Assembly: GCF_900176205.1 (NCBI RefSeq)
Contig: NZ_LT859959.1
Span: forward strand, 806,001 to 870,000
DNA from: Bradyrhizobium sp. ORS 285
GTDB lineage: Bacteria; Pseudomonadota; Alphaproteobacteria; Rhizobiales; Xanthobacteraceae
DNA: 64,000 nucleotides
Reading direction: 5' to 3'
Numbering within the stretch: position 1 is the first letter of the stretch; every line of letters begins with the position of its first letter. The notes below the pieces were generated by a model. It did not search any database. It was not told the DNA's origin and was given only the letters and a program-made list of their open reading frames with translations. Shown one piece after another: positions 53,601-62,800 of the stretch. Position numbers and translations under genes: made by a program.

Positions 53601-56600
53601 CCTACGCCGCGCTGGAGCGGCGGGCCAACCAGCTGGCGAATCATCTGCAGAGGCTCGGCGTCGGCCCCGATGTCGTGGTCGGCCTGTGCGCGGAACGCTC
53701 GCTGGAGATGGTGATCGGGCTGCTCGGCATCCTCAAGGCCGGCGGCGCCTATCTGCCGCTCGATCCGGGGCTGCCGCCGGAGCGGCTGACGATGATGCTG
53801 GAGGATGCCGGGGCCAATGTGCTGCTGGCGCAGGATGCGCTTGTCGAGCGGCTGCCGGCAAATGACGCGGTCGTGGTGCGCTTCGCGGCAGATGCGGCGG
53901 CGATCGCAACGCAGGTCGAGACGGCGCCGACCACGTCCTGCGATCCGGACAATCTGGCCTACGTGATCTACACCTCCGGCTCGACCGGCCGGCCGAAGGG
54001 GGTGATGAACAGCCACCGCGGCATCGTCAACCGCATCGCCTGGATGCAGGACGCCTACCGGCTGACGCCCGATGATCGGGTGTTGCAGAAGACGCCGTTC
54101 GGCTTCGACGTCTCGGTGTGGGAGTTCTTCTGGCCCCTCACCGAAGGCGCCGAGCTGGTGATCGCCCGTCCCGGCGGACATCAGGATCCGGCCTATCTGT
54201 CCGCGCTCATCGAACAGCGTGGCGTGACGGTGATGCACTTCGTGCCGTCGATGCTGCAGGCCTTCCTCGAATCGGCGGAGCTCGATCGCTGCGGCAGCCT
54301 GCGTGACGTGATGTGCAGCGGCGAGGCGCTGCCGGTGGAGACGCAGAACCGCTTCCTCCAGGCCTTGTCATGCCGGCTGCACAATCTGTACGGCCCGACG
54401 GAGGCGGCGGTCGACGTCAGCTTCTGGCCGTGCCGGGTCGAGGATGGTGCGAGCCAGGTGCCGATCGGGCAGCCGATCAGCAACATCCAGCTCTACGTCC
54501 TGGACGCTCAGCTCGAGCCGTTGCCCGCAGGCGTGGCCGGCGAGCTCTACATCGGCGGCGTCGGTCTTGCGCGCGGCTATCTGCATCGGCCGGCGCTGAC
54601 AGCGGAGCGGTTCGTGCCGAGTCCCTTCGCCAGGGGCGAGCGGCTCTATCGCACGGGCGACCTCGCGCGCTGGCGCGCCGATGGCGTGCTGGACTATCTC
54701 GGGCGGCTCGACCATCAGGTGAAGCTGCGCGGCTTCCGGATCGAGCTCGGCGAGATCGAGGCGGCGCTGCTGGCGCAGGCTGGTGTCGCGCAGGTGGCAG
54801 TGGTGCTGCGCGAGGACGGCGGAGCCAAGCGGCTGGTGGCCTATGTGGTGGCCCAGCCGAACGCTGCCATCAACAGCGACACGCTGCGCCAGCAGCTGCA
54901 GCGGAGCCTGCCGGACTACATGGTGCCCTCAGCGATCGTCGCACTCACGGCGCTGCCGCTGACGCCGAACGGCAAGCTCGACCGCAACGCGCTGCCGGCG
55001 CCGGAGTGGCAGGGCGCAGCCGAGACGATGGTCGCGCCGCGCAACGCCACCGAGGCCACGCTCGCCGCGATCTGGCGCGACGTGCTCAAACGCGAGCAGG
55101 TCGGCGTCACCGACAATTTCTTCGCGCTCGGCGGCGACTCGATCCAGTCGATCCAGGTGGTGGCGCGTGCCCGGCAGGCGGGCTTGGCGCTGACGGCGCG
55201 GCAGGTGTTCGAGCAGCAGACCATCGCGGCACTTGCGGCGGTCGCGGGCGAAGCCACGACGACGGTGGCGGAGCAGGGGCTGGTGTCGGGCGCGGTGCCG
55301 CTGACGCCGATCCAGCACTGGTTGTTCGCCCAGGATCTGGCTGTGCCGGATCACTTCAACCAGGCGGTGCTACTCGACGTCAATGCGCTGACGCCGGATT
55401 TGGTGATGTCAGCGTTGGACGCACTGTTGCACCAGCACGATGCGCTACGGCTGCGGTTCGTGCTTGGAGACAATGGCTGGCAGCAAGCCCATGACGCAGG
55501 CGCATCCGCGCTACGCTCCGCCACGCTGTTCGAGGCGATCGACCTGTCGGGCCTCGATGACGCCGTGCAGGGACCGGCGCTGCGGCGGCATGCGGAGCGG
55601 CTGCAGGGGAGCCTCGGTTTGGCGCAGGGCCCGGTGCTGCGGGCGGTCCTGTTCGATCTCGGCGAAGCCCGTCAACGCCTGCTGCTGATCGCGCATCATC
55701 TGGTGGTCGACGGCGTGTCCTGGCGGATCCTGCTGGAGGATCTTGGCGCGGCGCTGTCCGCCTTGCAGCGTGGCGAACCGATCCGGCTGCCGCCGAAGAC
55801 GACATCGTTCCGGCACTGGGCGGAGCGGCTGACGGCGCATGCCCGATCGGATGCCGCTCGCGGAGAGCTGAGCTATTGGCAGAGCCAACCCTGGCACACC
55901 GCGCCGCGGCTGCCGCGGGACCACGCCGACGGTGCGAACAGCGCGGGCGAGGTGCAGCTGGTGAGGGTCGCACTCGATGCGGCGGAGACGCAGGCGCTGC
56001 TGCAGGAGGTGCCGGAGGTCTACCACACCCAGATCAACGACGTGCTGTTGACGGCGCTGGTGCAGGCGTTTGCTGGTTTGACCGGTGCGCCGCGCCTGCT
56101 GGTCGGGCTGGAAGGCCATGGCCGGGAAGAACTGTTCGACGATGTCGACGTGTCGCGGACGGTCGGCTGGTTCACCAGCCTGTTCCCGGTGCTGCTGGAT
56201 GTCGACGGGACGAGCGATCCCGGCACGGCGCTGAAGCGGGTGAAGGAGCAACTGCGCGCGGTGCCGCAGCGCGGCGTCGGCTACGGCGTGCTGCGCTATC
56301 TCCACGGAGCTGATCTGCCGGCGCCTGATGTCGAGGTCAGCTTCAACTATCTCGGCCAGCTCCATGGCGCCGCCGGCGGCCAGAGCTTTGGCTTCGCGGC
56401 GGAAGACGTCGGCCGCGAGCAACACGCCTCCAACGGCCGCGCGCATCTGATCGACGTCTCTGCTCATGTCGGCAAGGACGGCCTGGAGCTGCGCTGGTTC
56501 TATGGCGGCGAGCTGTTCGAGCCCGCCACGATCGAGCGGATAGCGCAGCGCCACGTGGCGGCGCTGCGCGAGCTGATCGCGCATTGCCGGACCAGCGCCG

Positions 56601-59600
56601 GCGGGCTGACGCCGTCGGACGTGCCGCTGGCGCAGCTCGACCAGGACACGCTCGACCGCGTCGTTGCCTCGGCCGGCGGCGCCAGGGCCGTGGCCGACCT
56701 CTATCCGCTGTCGCCGCTGCAGCGGGGGCTGCTGTTCCACAGCCTGTATGAGCCCGATGCGGCAGTCTATGTGATCTCGCTGGCCTGCCGGCTGCAGGGG
56801 ACGCTCGACGCGGCCGCGTTCGAACACGCGTGGCAGCTGGTCGTGGCGCGGCATGCGGTGCTGCGCACCGCCTTCGTCGGCCACGAGCTCGACAGGCCGC
56901 AGCAAATGGTGCTGCGCCAGGTTGAGCTGCCGTTCGTTCCCGAGGACTGGCGGCATCTGTCACCAGCTGAGCAAGCCGCGCGCTTCGCCGAGCTGCAGCG
57001 GACCGAGCGCAGCCGGAGCTTCGACTTCGCGCAACCGCCTTTGATGCGGATCAGTCTGGTCCGGATCGGCGACGACGACCACCGGCTGTTGTGGAACGTG
57101 CATCACATCGTGCTGGACGGCTGGTCGCTGCCGCTGCTGCTCGACGAGGTGTTCGCGGCCTATCAGGCGTTGAGCCGGCGCGAGACGCCGGTGCTGTCCG
57201 AGGCCCGGCCGTTCAAGGACTATATCGGCTGGCTGCAGCGCCAGGACATGGTCCGAGCGGAGGCCTATTGGCGCCGGCGCCTCGGCGGGTTCGACACGCC
57301 ATCCTCGTTCGGGCTCGCCCGTCCGGCAGCGACGTCGCAAGCCGACGCGACGGAGCGCCACGCCGATCGCCATAGCGAGCATCACGGCGAGCTCGCGCTC
57401 GCCGATCTCGACCGCTTTGCCCGGCAACATCGGTTGACCGTCAACACGCTGGTGCAGGGCGCCTGGGCGCTGCTGCTCGGGCGTTACGGCCGCTCCGAGG
57501 ACGTCGTGTTCGGCGTCACCGTCTCGGGTCGTCCGGCGGAGCTCGCCGGCGTCGAGCGCACCGTCGGGCTGTTCATCAACACGCTGCCGCTGCGGGTGGA
57601 ACTGCCGGGGCAGGCGACCGTGCTGGACTGGCTGGCCGAGATCCAGGACCGGCAGAGCGAGCTGACGGACCATCAGTCGACGTCGCTCGCCGATGTGCAG
57701 CGCTGGAGCGAGGTCAGTGACGGCACGGCGCTGTTCGAGAGCATCGTGGCGTTCGAGAACTATCCGGTGGAGATGACGGCGGTCAGCGGCCAGCAGCAGC
57801 TGCGGATCAGCGAGGTCCAGCCGCTGGAGCGGACCAATTATCCGCTGACCTTGCAGGTGACGGTAGGGACGACGCTGTCGTTCCGCCTGATCGCGGATAC
57901 GACACGGTTCGCCGCCAACGCGGCCGGGCAACTTGTGGCGCATCTGGTGCGCCTGCTCGGCGAGATCGTCGTAGATCCGGCGCGGCCATTGTCGGCGATC
58001 CCGCTGCTGAGCGGCGACGAGCGCCACCAACTGGTGCGCGGCTTCAATGCGACCGATGTGAGCTACCCGCAAGCGCTGCTGCACGAGCAGATCGCGGCGC
58101 AAGCGAGGCGGACGCCGGACGCGGTGGCGCTGCGCTTCGAGGACCAGACGCTCAGCTACGCTGCGCTGGAGCGGCACGCCAACCGGCTGGCGCATCATCT
58201 GCAGAGGCTCGGCGTCGGGCCCGACGTGGTCGTCGGCCTATGCGCCGAGCGCTCGCTGGAGATGGTGATCGGGCTGCTCGGCATCCTCAAAGCCGGCGGC
58301 GCCTATCTGCCGCTCGACCCGGGGCTGCCGCCGGAGCGGCTGGCGATGATGCTGGAGGACGCCGGGGCCAAGGTGCTGCTGGTGCAGGATGCGCTTGTCG
58401 AGCGGCTGCCGGCAAATGACGCGGTCGTGGTGCGCTTCGCGGCGGATGCGGCGGCGATAGCAAGGCAGGCCGAGACCGCGCCGACCACGTCCTGCGATCC
58501 GGACAATCTGGCCTATGTGATCTACACGTCGGGCTCGACCGGCCGGCCGAAGGGGGTGATGAACAGCCACCGCGGCATCGTCAACCGCATCGCCTGGATG
58601 CAAGACGCCTACTGGCTGACGTCCAATGATGTCGTACTGCAGAAGACGCCGTTCGGCTTCGACGTCTCGGTGTGGGAGTTCTTCTGGCCGCTGACCGAAG
58701 GCGCGCAGCTGGTGATCGCCCGTCCCGGCGGTCATCAGGACCCGGCCTATCTGTCCGAGCTGATCGAGCGTTACGGCGTGACGGTGATGCATTTCGTGCC
58801 CTCGATGCTGCAGGCGTTCCTGGAGGCGGCCGATCTCGATCGCTGCGGCAGCCTGCGTGACGTGATCTGCAGCGGCGAGGCGCTGCCGGTGGAGACGCAG
58901 AACCGGTTCCTGAGCGCATTGCCATGCCGGCTGCACAATCTGTACGGCCCGACGGAGGCGGCGGTCGACGTCAGCTTCTGGCCGTGCCGGATCGAGCCGG
59001 GCGCCAGCCAGGTGCCGATCGGGCAGCCGATCAGCAACATCCAGCTCTACGTGTTGGATGCGCAGCTCGAGCCGTTGCCCGCGGGCGTGGCCGGCGAGCT
59101 GTATATCGGCGGCGTTGGCCTTGCGCGTGGCTATTTGCACCGGCCGGCGCTGACGGCGGAGCGGTTCGTACCAAGTCCGTTCGTATCCGGCGAACGATTG
59201 TATCGCACCGGGGACCTCGCACGCTGGCGTGCCGACGGCGTGTTGGACTATCTCGGGCGTCTCGACCATCAGGTGAAGCTGCGCGGCTTCCGCATCGAGC
59301 TCGGCGAGGTCGAGGCGGCGCTGCTGGCGCAAGCCGGCGTCGCGCAGGCGGCGGTGGTGCTGCGCGAGGACGGCGGCAGCAAGCGGCTGGTAGCCTATGT
59401 CGTGGCGCAGCCTGAGACCGACATCAACATCGACACGTTGCGCCAGCAGCTGCAGCGGAGCCTGCCGGACTACATGGTGCCCTCAGCGATCGTGCCGCTC
59501 GCAGCGCTGCCGCTGACGCCGAACGGCAAGCTCGACCGCAACGCACTGCCGGCGCCGGAATGGCAGAGCTCTGCCGAGACGATGGTCGCCCCACGCAACG

Positions 59601-59878
59601 CCACCGAGGCCACGCTCGCCGCGATCTGGCGCGACGTGCTCAAGCGCGAGCAGGTCGGCGTCACCGACAACTTCTTCGCACTCGGTGGTGACTCGCTGTC
59701 GGCAACCCGCGCGATTGCCCGCACGCAGAAGGAGCTGAAGCTGAACGTTCCTCTCAAGGCGATGTTCGAGGCGCAGACGCTCGAGGCGCTCGCCGAACGC
59801 CTCGACGTGCTCGGCTGGGCCAACGTGCCGCAACCGTCGTCTCACGCGGATGCAGAGCTCGAGGAAGGGGTCATCTGA
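47606..59878 (+). CDS. Three-module nonribosomal peptide synthetase (C-A-nMT-T / C-A-T-E / C-A-T)
   Basis: A 4090-residue NRPS. Module 1: C (45-475; H171-HxxxD at 'MHHIISDGWSVG'), A (500-1440) with an N-methyltransferase inserted ('ILEIGCGVGLLLEHL', about 970-1330), T ('FFELGGDSIQSIQV'). Module 2: C (1518-1945), A (1970-2450), T, then epimerase (2560-3010; 'AHHLVVDGVSWRILLEDL', 'VGWFTSLFPV'). Module 3: C (3030-3460), A (3485-3970), T ('LGGDSLSATRAI'). Pocket residues by eye: A1 D-A-W-L-L-G-A-V-C-K (unassigned), A2 DVWHMSLVDK and A3 DVWHISLVDK, both serine-type. No thioesterase domain. Start at ATG 47606; the frame before it is not conserved. Confidence 0.95.
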   Translation: MQKFESQAPSTTAMRDSRRALLRRKVRDLFEQQAARIPSVPRSGDLPLSFAQERLWFFDRLGRLGPAYQIGLATRLRGALDVAALSAALTEIVRRHESLRTRFCLREGGPAQQIDPPWPVELAAAESAGTSPQAWARGVMEAPFEIDRDRLFRCALLRVAPREHILALSMHHIISDGWSVGLLFRELAVLYGAYAEQRPSPLAELPIQYADYASWHRRWVEDEVQRPQLAYWEKRLADAPAGLELPSDRLRPAAQSFRGAAHRFALDRDMSAALAALSRREGASLFMVLLAAFKALLSRWTGQDDVIVGSPIAGRGRAEAEQLIGFFVNMLALRTDLGGDPSVRELVQRVKSSALGAYQHQDLPFEKLVDALQPTRDLSRQPIFQTVFVLQDVSVEQMTLPGLKVERFDEGAVSVRFDIEMSMTEVDGRLTGCLLYATDLFEAATAERLVSRFVELLRGVIADPDARLSQLQLLSDDERERVVRQWSAGPTLPAPHRTLHELFAAQAARTPDAPALVKGGQQLTYAELDRRANQLAHHLSTLGIGRDAIVGICVERSFEMVIGILGILKAGGAYLPLDPNYPAERLTYMISDSAACIVLTHSALADRLAVGDAKMVCLDTVSSEVASLDTTAPAVAVDPDNLAYVIYTSGSTGRPKAVMVPHCGATNLAEAQVAPLKIAPQSRVLQFASFSFDAAVWELLMSWRSGAALVLADRHDMMPGEPLQDLLRRERIGAILLPPSALGTLEAGALPDLKTLLVGGEASAAELVAPWTGPRIVLNAYGPTEASVCTTVYPCTAEKRAPAIGRPLANTSVYVLDQHLQPVPIGVPGELHIGGAGLARGYLSRPGLTAERFIPNPFGCGDRLYRTGDLVRWRSDGALEFLGRLDQQVKVRGFRIELGEIEAALLADSKVSQAIALAREDRPGHKRIVAYVAADLERLKQERRAIGANEDADGVAGWQALFDETYGGAGEAKAPSFVGWNNSYTGEPIPEAEMREWQMATVQRIAGFGPQRILEIGCGVGLLLEHLAPLSSVYRGTDISTAAIDGLRRWAKSRPELAHVELAQREAIAMSDLAPASVDTVIINSVVQYFPDTDYLAQVISGTLDAVADGGRIFVGDVRHFGLLLMFRTAIEIERANPAARADDVRTRAVAAAKRETELAVDPSFFLALQSRLPRITHVEILLKRAEAHNELSRYRYDVVLHVGGSVPEAPERVIDGSAGVLTQLSGILAAERPASLAVLNVPNARLALDLARLQSLGECEPTARLADLARSIDERETIGEDPEAYWALGQRLGYEVRVSWTSGSTDGSYDVVFIDREQTGGPVRLPRPAQISGRIHGNDPGAAPLLHAYVQQLRQALQQRLPDYMVPAAIVPIDALPLTPGGKIDRAALPAPEGRPELGQIVTPRTENERKLAAIWCDILKLDQVGVTDNFFELGGDSIQSIQVVARANRVGMKLTSRQIFEHQTIAALAAAAGHEPDTVAAQEGHPAFEGRFDGVSPTDLAQLRGAVADPADIEDVYPLTATQQGMLFHSLYEPASRAYVTTLGCRLSGELDVDAFRRAWDSVVARHAVLRSAFIGQHLDTPLQVVLRSARPAFLLQDWRSLSDADKNSRLADIEEADCACGFDFARPPLMRLVLVRFAEQDYRLLWSCHHILLDGWSITTLLNELFACYGALSRGDMPRLAPAHPFRNYVAWLQRRDVAAAEAFWRRRLAGFEAPTTLPLERPLRPVAAAARHAEYDEELRIGAYALESFARQHRLTVNTLVQGAWALLLGRYSGSDDVVFGVTVSGRPETLPDVENAVGLFINTLPLRVGLAGSATVLDWLGEIQARQSELTDYQYSALADVQRWSEVPGGTPLFDSIVVFENYPAELQAQAQDHTIRLDMIRAINRINYPLALQVAMGASPALKLMYDPARFEQASIAKLVSHLVRLLGEIVADPARPLSAMPLLSDDERHQVVRTFNATAKSYPQALLHEQIAAQARRTPDAVALCFEDETLTYAALERRANQLANHLQRLGVGPDVVVGLCAERSLEMVIGLLGILKAGGAYLPLDPGLPPERLTMMLEDAGANVLLAQDALVERLPANDAVVVRFAADAAAIATQVETAPTTSCDPDNLAYVIYTSGSTGRPKGVMNSHRGIVNRIAWMQDAYRLTPDDRVLQKTPFGFDVSVWEFFWPLTEGAELVIARPGGHQDPAYLSALIEQRGVTVMHFVPSMLQAFLESAELDRCGSLRDVMCSGEALPVETQNRFLQALSCRLHNLYGPTEAAVDVSFWPCRVEDGASQVPIGQPISNIQLYVLDAQLEPLPAGVAGELYIGGVGLARGYLHRPALTAERFVPSPFARGERLYRTGDLARWRADGVLDYLGRLDHQVKLRGFRIELGEIEAALLAQAGVAQVAVVLREDGGAKRLVAYVVAQPNAAINSDTLRQQLQRSLPDYMVPSAIVALTALPLTPNGKLDRNALPAPEWQGAAETMVAPRNATEATLAAIWRDVLKREQVGVTDNFFALGGDSIQSIQVVARARQAGLALTARQVFEQQTIAALAAVAGEATTTVAEQGLVSGAVPLTPIQHWLFAQDLAVPDHFNQAVLLDVNALTPDLVMSALDALLHQHDALRLRFVLGDNGWQQAHDAGASALRSATLFEAIDLSGLDDAVQGPALRRHAERLQGSLGLAQGPVLRAVLFDLGEARQRLLLIAHHLVVDGVSWRILLEDLGAALSALQRGEPIRLPPKTTSFRHWAERLTAHARSDAARGELSYWQSQPWHTAPRLPRDHADGANSAGEVQLVRVALDAAETQALLQEVPEVYHTQINDVLLTALVQAFAGLTGAPRLLVGLEGHGREELFDDVDVSRTVGWFTSLFPVLLDVDGTSDPGTALKRVKEQLRAVPQRGVGYGVLRYLHGADLPAPDVEVSFNYLGQLHGAAGGQSFGFAAEDVGREQHASNGRAHLIDVSAHVGKDGLELRWFYGGELFEPATIERIAQRHVAALRELIAHCRTSAGGLTPSDVPLAQLDQDTLDRVVASAGGARAVADLYPLSPLQRGLLFHSLYEPDAAVYVISLACRLQGTLDAAAFEHAWQLVVARHAVLRTAFVGHELDRPQQMVLRQVELPFVPEDWRHLSPAEQAARFAELQRTERSRSFDFAQPPLMRISLVRIGDDDHRLLWNVHHIVLDGWSLPLLLDEVFAAYQALSRRETPVLSEARPFKDYIGWLQRQDMVRAEAYWRRRLGGFDTPSSFGLARPAATSQADATERHADRHSEHHGELALADLDRFARQHRLTVNTLVQGAWALLLGRYGRSEDVVFGVTVSGRPAELAGVERTVGLFINTLPLRVELPGQATVLDWLAEIQDRQSELTDHQSTSLADVQRWSEVSDGTALFESIVAFENYPVEMTAVSGQQQLRISEVQPLERTNYPLTLQVTVGTTLSFRLIADTTRFAANAAGQLVAHLVRLLGEIVVDPARPLSAIPLLSGDERHQLVRGFNATDVSYPQALLHEQIAAQARRTPDAVALRFEDQTLSYAALERHANRLAHHLQRLGVGPDVVVGLCAERSLEMVIGLLGILKAGGAYLPLDPGLPPERLAMMLEDAGAKVLLVQDALVERLPANDAVVVRFAADAAAIARQAETAPTTSCDPDNLAYVIYTSGSTGRPKGVMNSHRGIVNRIAWMQDAYWLTSNDVVLQKTPFGFDVSVWEFFWPLTEGAQLVIARPGGHQDPAYLSELIERYGVTVMHFVPSMLQAFLEAADLDRCGSLRDVICSGEALPVETQNRFLSALPCRLHNLYGPTEAAVDVSFWPCRIEPGASQVPIGQPISNIQLYVLDAQLEPLPAGVAGELYIGGVGLARGYLHRPALTAERFVPSPFVSGERLYRTGDLARWRADGVLDYLGRLDHQVKLRGFRIELGEVEAALLAQAGVAQAAVVLREDGGSKRLVAYVVAQPETDINIDTLRQQLQRSLPDYMVPSAIVPLAALPLTPNGKLDRNALPAPEWQSSAETMVAPRNATEATLAAIWRDVLKREQVGVTDNFFALGGDSLSATRAIARTQKELKLNVPLKAMFEAQTLEALAERLDVLGWANVPQPSSHADAELEEGVI

Positions 59879-62800
59879 TGATCGAGAAGCTGCTCTCCTC
59901 GCTGCGCCAGGACGGCGTCCAGATCTGGTCCGAGAACGGGCGTTTGCGCTATCGCGCGCCGAAGGGCGTCATGACGCGTGAGCGGCTCGACGAGCTGCGC
60001 GCCCGCCAGCTGGAAATCGCGACATTTCTGCAGGAGGCAAGCGCGGCGGGCGACACGCTGCCGCCGATCGAGGTCACGCGCAGCGGCGACCTGCCGCTGT
60101 CCTTTGCCCAGGAGCGTCTCTGGTTTCTCGAACAGCTCGGCCTCGCCAGCTCCTCCTACCATGTCGCCGTGGCGATCCGAATGGACGGTGATCTCAATGA
60201 GGAGGCGTTGCGGAAGACCTTCGAAGCCATCGTCGATCGGCATGAAGTCCTGCGGACGCGCTTTGACAATGTCGCAGGACAACCCAGGCAGATCGTGGAG
60301 TCCAATTCGTCATGCCGTCTGGAGCTGATAGATCTGTCGGCTCTCGACGAGGATGAGCAGGCGGCAGAGGTCGACCGAGAATCTATCCTCCATGCCACAC
60401 AGCCGTTCGATCTCCAGGCGGGCTCTCCCTTGCGCATGCGGCTGCTTCGACTCTCAGCCCGCGAGCACGTGCTGCTGCTCGCCATGCACCACATCGTCTC
60501 CGACGCGTGGTCGATCGAAGTGCTGATCGGCGAAATCACCGCCATCTACCGCGCGTTCTGTTCTGGCGAGCGCGCTCCGCTCGATCCTTTGCCCGTGCAA
60601 TATGCCGATTATGCGCTGTGGCAGCGCGGCTGGCTGGCGGGCGAGGTTCTCGAACGTCAGCTGCAATATTGGAGGCAGCGCCTCTCCGGCGCGCCACCGC
60701 AACTCGAGCTTCCGATCAGCCGGTCCCGTTCCGCGGCCACGGCCTCGACCGGCGAGACCTATGCGTTCAGCCTGTCGGAGAAAGCCACGTCGCAGCTGCG
60801 GGCGCTCGCCCGCAGCGAGTCCGCGACGTTGTTCATGGTCCTGCTCGCGGCGTTTCAGCTGCTGTTGTCGCGCTATAGCGGCCAGAGCGATGTGGTGGTG
60901 GGATCGCCGGTCGCTGGCCGCCGCCGGCATGAGCTGCACGACCTGATCGGCTTCTTCGCCAACATTCTCGTTCTCCGCGCTGATTGCTCGGGAAACCAGC
61001 GCTTCGTCGATCTGCTGGCGCAGGTCAAGGACACGGTGCTCGACGCCCATGCGCATCAGGATTTGCCGTTCGAGCGGCTGGTCGAGGCGCTCCAGCCGGA
61101 TCGGGATCTCGTCAGGCATCCGCTGGTCCAGGTGATGTTCGCGCTTCAGCAGGAGCCGTTCGAGGAGCTCGTGCTTCCCGGCCTGCGGCTCACGCCGATG
61201 CCCGCGCGGTCGCTCGAGACGAAGTTCGATCTGACGCTGCATGTCTACGAGAAGACGGCCGGACTCACTGCCTCGATCGAGTATGCTGCCGAGCTGTTCG
61301 ATCCCGATACGATCGCGCGCTTCGCAACTCATTTTCAGCATTTGCTGGAAGCGATCGCTGCGGATCCGCATGCGCGGCTGGCTGACCTTCCCCTGATGCG
61401 GGATGCCGAGCGGCTCGAGATCATCTTCGGCATGAACCGGACCGCGCGGCCGTTCCCGCGAGATGCATCGCTCGACCAATTGTTCGCGGCTCAAGCCGCG
61501 CGCCGGCTGCAGGCCGTCGCCATCGTCGACGATGCGCGCAGCGTCAGCTACGCCGAGCTCGATCGCTGGAGCAACGGCATTGCAGCCGCACTGGCGGCGC
61601 AGGGCGTCAAGCCCGGCGCGAGCGTCGGGCTCTCGGGGGAGCGATCGGCGGGTCTGATCGCCGGCATGCTGGGAATCATCAAGGCCGGCGCCTGCTACGT
61701 GCCGCTCGATCCCGGTTATCCGGAGGAGCGGCTCGCCTTCATGGCGGGGGATGCCGACCTGGCGGCCGTCGTGATGGGCCGCGGCGGCGCGGCGCTGCCG
61801 GGCTTGCCGTTGCTGCGTGCCGAGGAGGTTGAGCCGGTCGAGACATTTCAGTGCCGATCGGCTGGTGGTGAGACCGTCGCCTATATCATGTTCACATCCG
61901 GCTCGACGGGGGTGCCCAAGGGCATCGCCGTGCCTCATCGCGGCATCTCCCGCCTCGTGCTGGGAACGGACTATATCGAGCTCTCTGAGGATGACCGCAT
62001 CACTCATCTCGCGAGCCCGTCCTTCGATGCGGCGACGTTCGAGCTGTGGGCCGCGCTCCTGAACGGCGCCGCGCTCGTGATCATCGACCGCGAGACCGCT
62101 CTGGACTCGGACCGCTTGGCCGCTTCGGTGCGCAGCCACGGCATCAGCTGCTTCTTCGCCACCACCGCGCTGTTCAACCGGTTGGCGCAGGATGTCCCGG
62201 AGATGTTCGCGCCGCTGCGCGTGGCTCTGTTCGGCGGCGAGGCGTGCGATCCGCAGGCGGTCGCTAGCGTGCTGGCCAATGGCGCGCCGCAACGCCTGCT
62301 GCACGTCTATGGTCCGACCGAGGCAACGACGTTCAGCACCTGGATGGAGGTCGGTCATGTCGCGCCCGACGCGCGCACTGTTCCGATCGGCGGACCGCTC
62401 GCCAATGGCAGCTGTCACGTGCTCGACGACCGGTTGCAGCCGGTGCCCATCAATGTTCCCGGCGAGCTCTATGTCGGCGGTGATGGTCTCGCGCACGGCT
62501 ATTGCCGACGGCCCGCGCTGACCGCGGACAAATTCATTTTCGATCCATTCGGACGTCCCGGCAGCCGTCTCTATGCTACCGGCGACATCGTCAGGCGGTT
62601 GGCCGACGGCAACATCGAATATCTCAGCAGGCGCGACGGGCAGGTCAAGATCCGCGGCTTCCGCATCGAGTTGCAGGAGATCGAAGCCGTGCTGCGCCAG
62701 TCGCCTGAGGTCGGGCAGGCGGTGGTGCTGGTCCGCGAGGGCGTGAGCGGTGCGCAGCTCATCGCCTACGTCGTGGCCGCACCAGACGCTGAGCCTTCGC

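Noticed and set aside
60454..62496. Long minus-strand frames opposite the NRPS genes (here and at 48203, 52217, 55511, 56960)
   Set aside because: All mirror plus-strand NRPS domains with well-conserved motifs; none has a recognisable fold.
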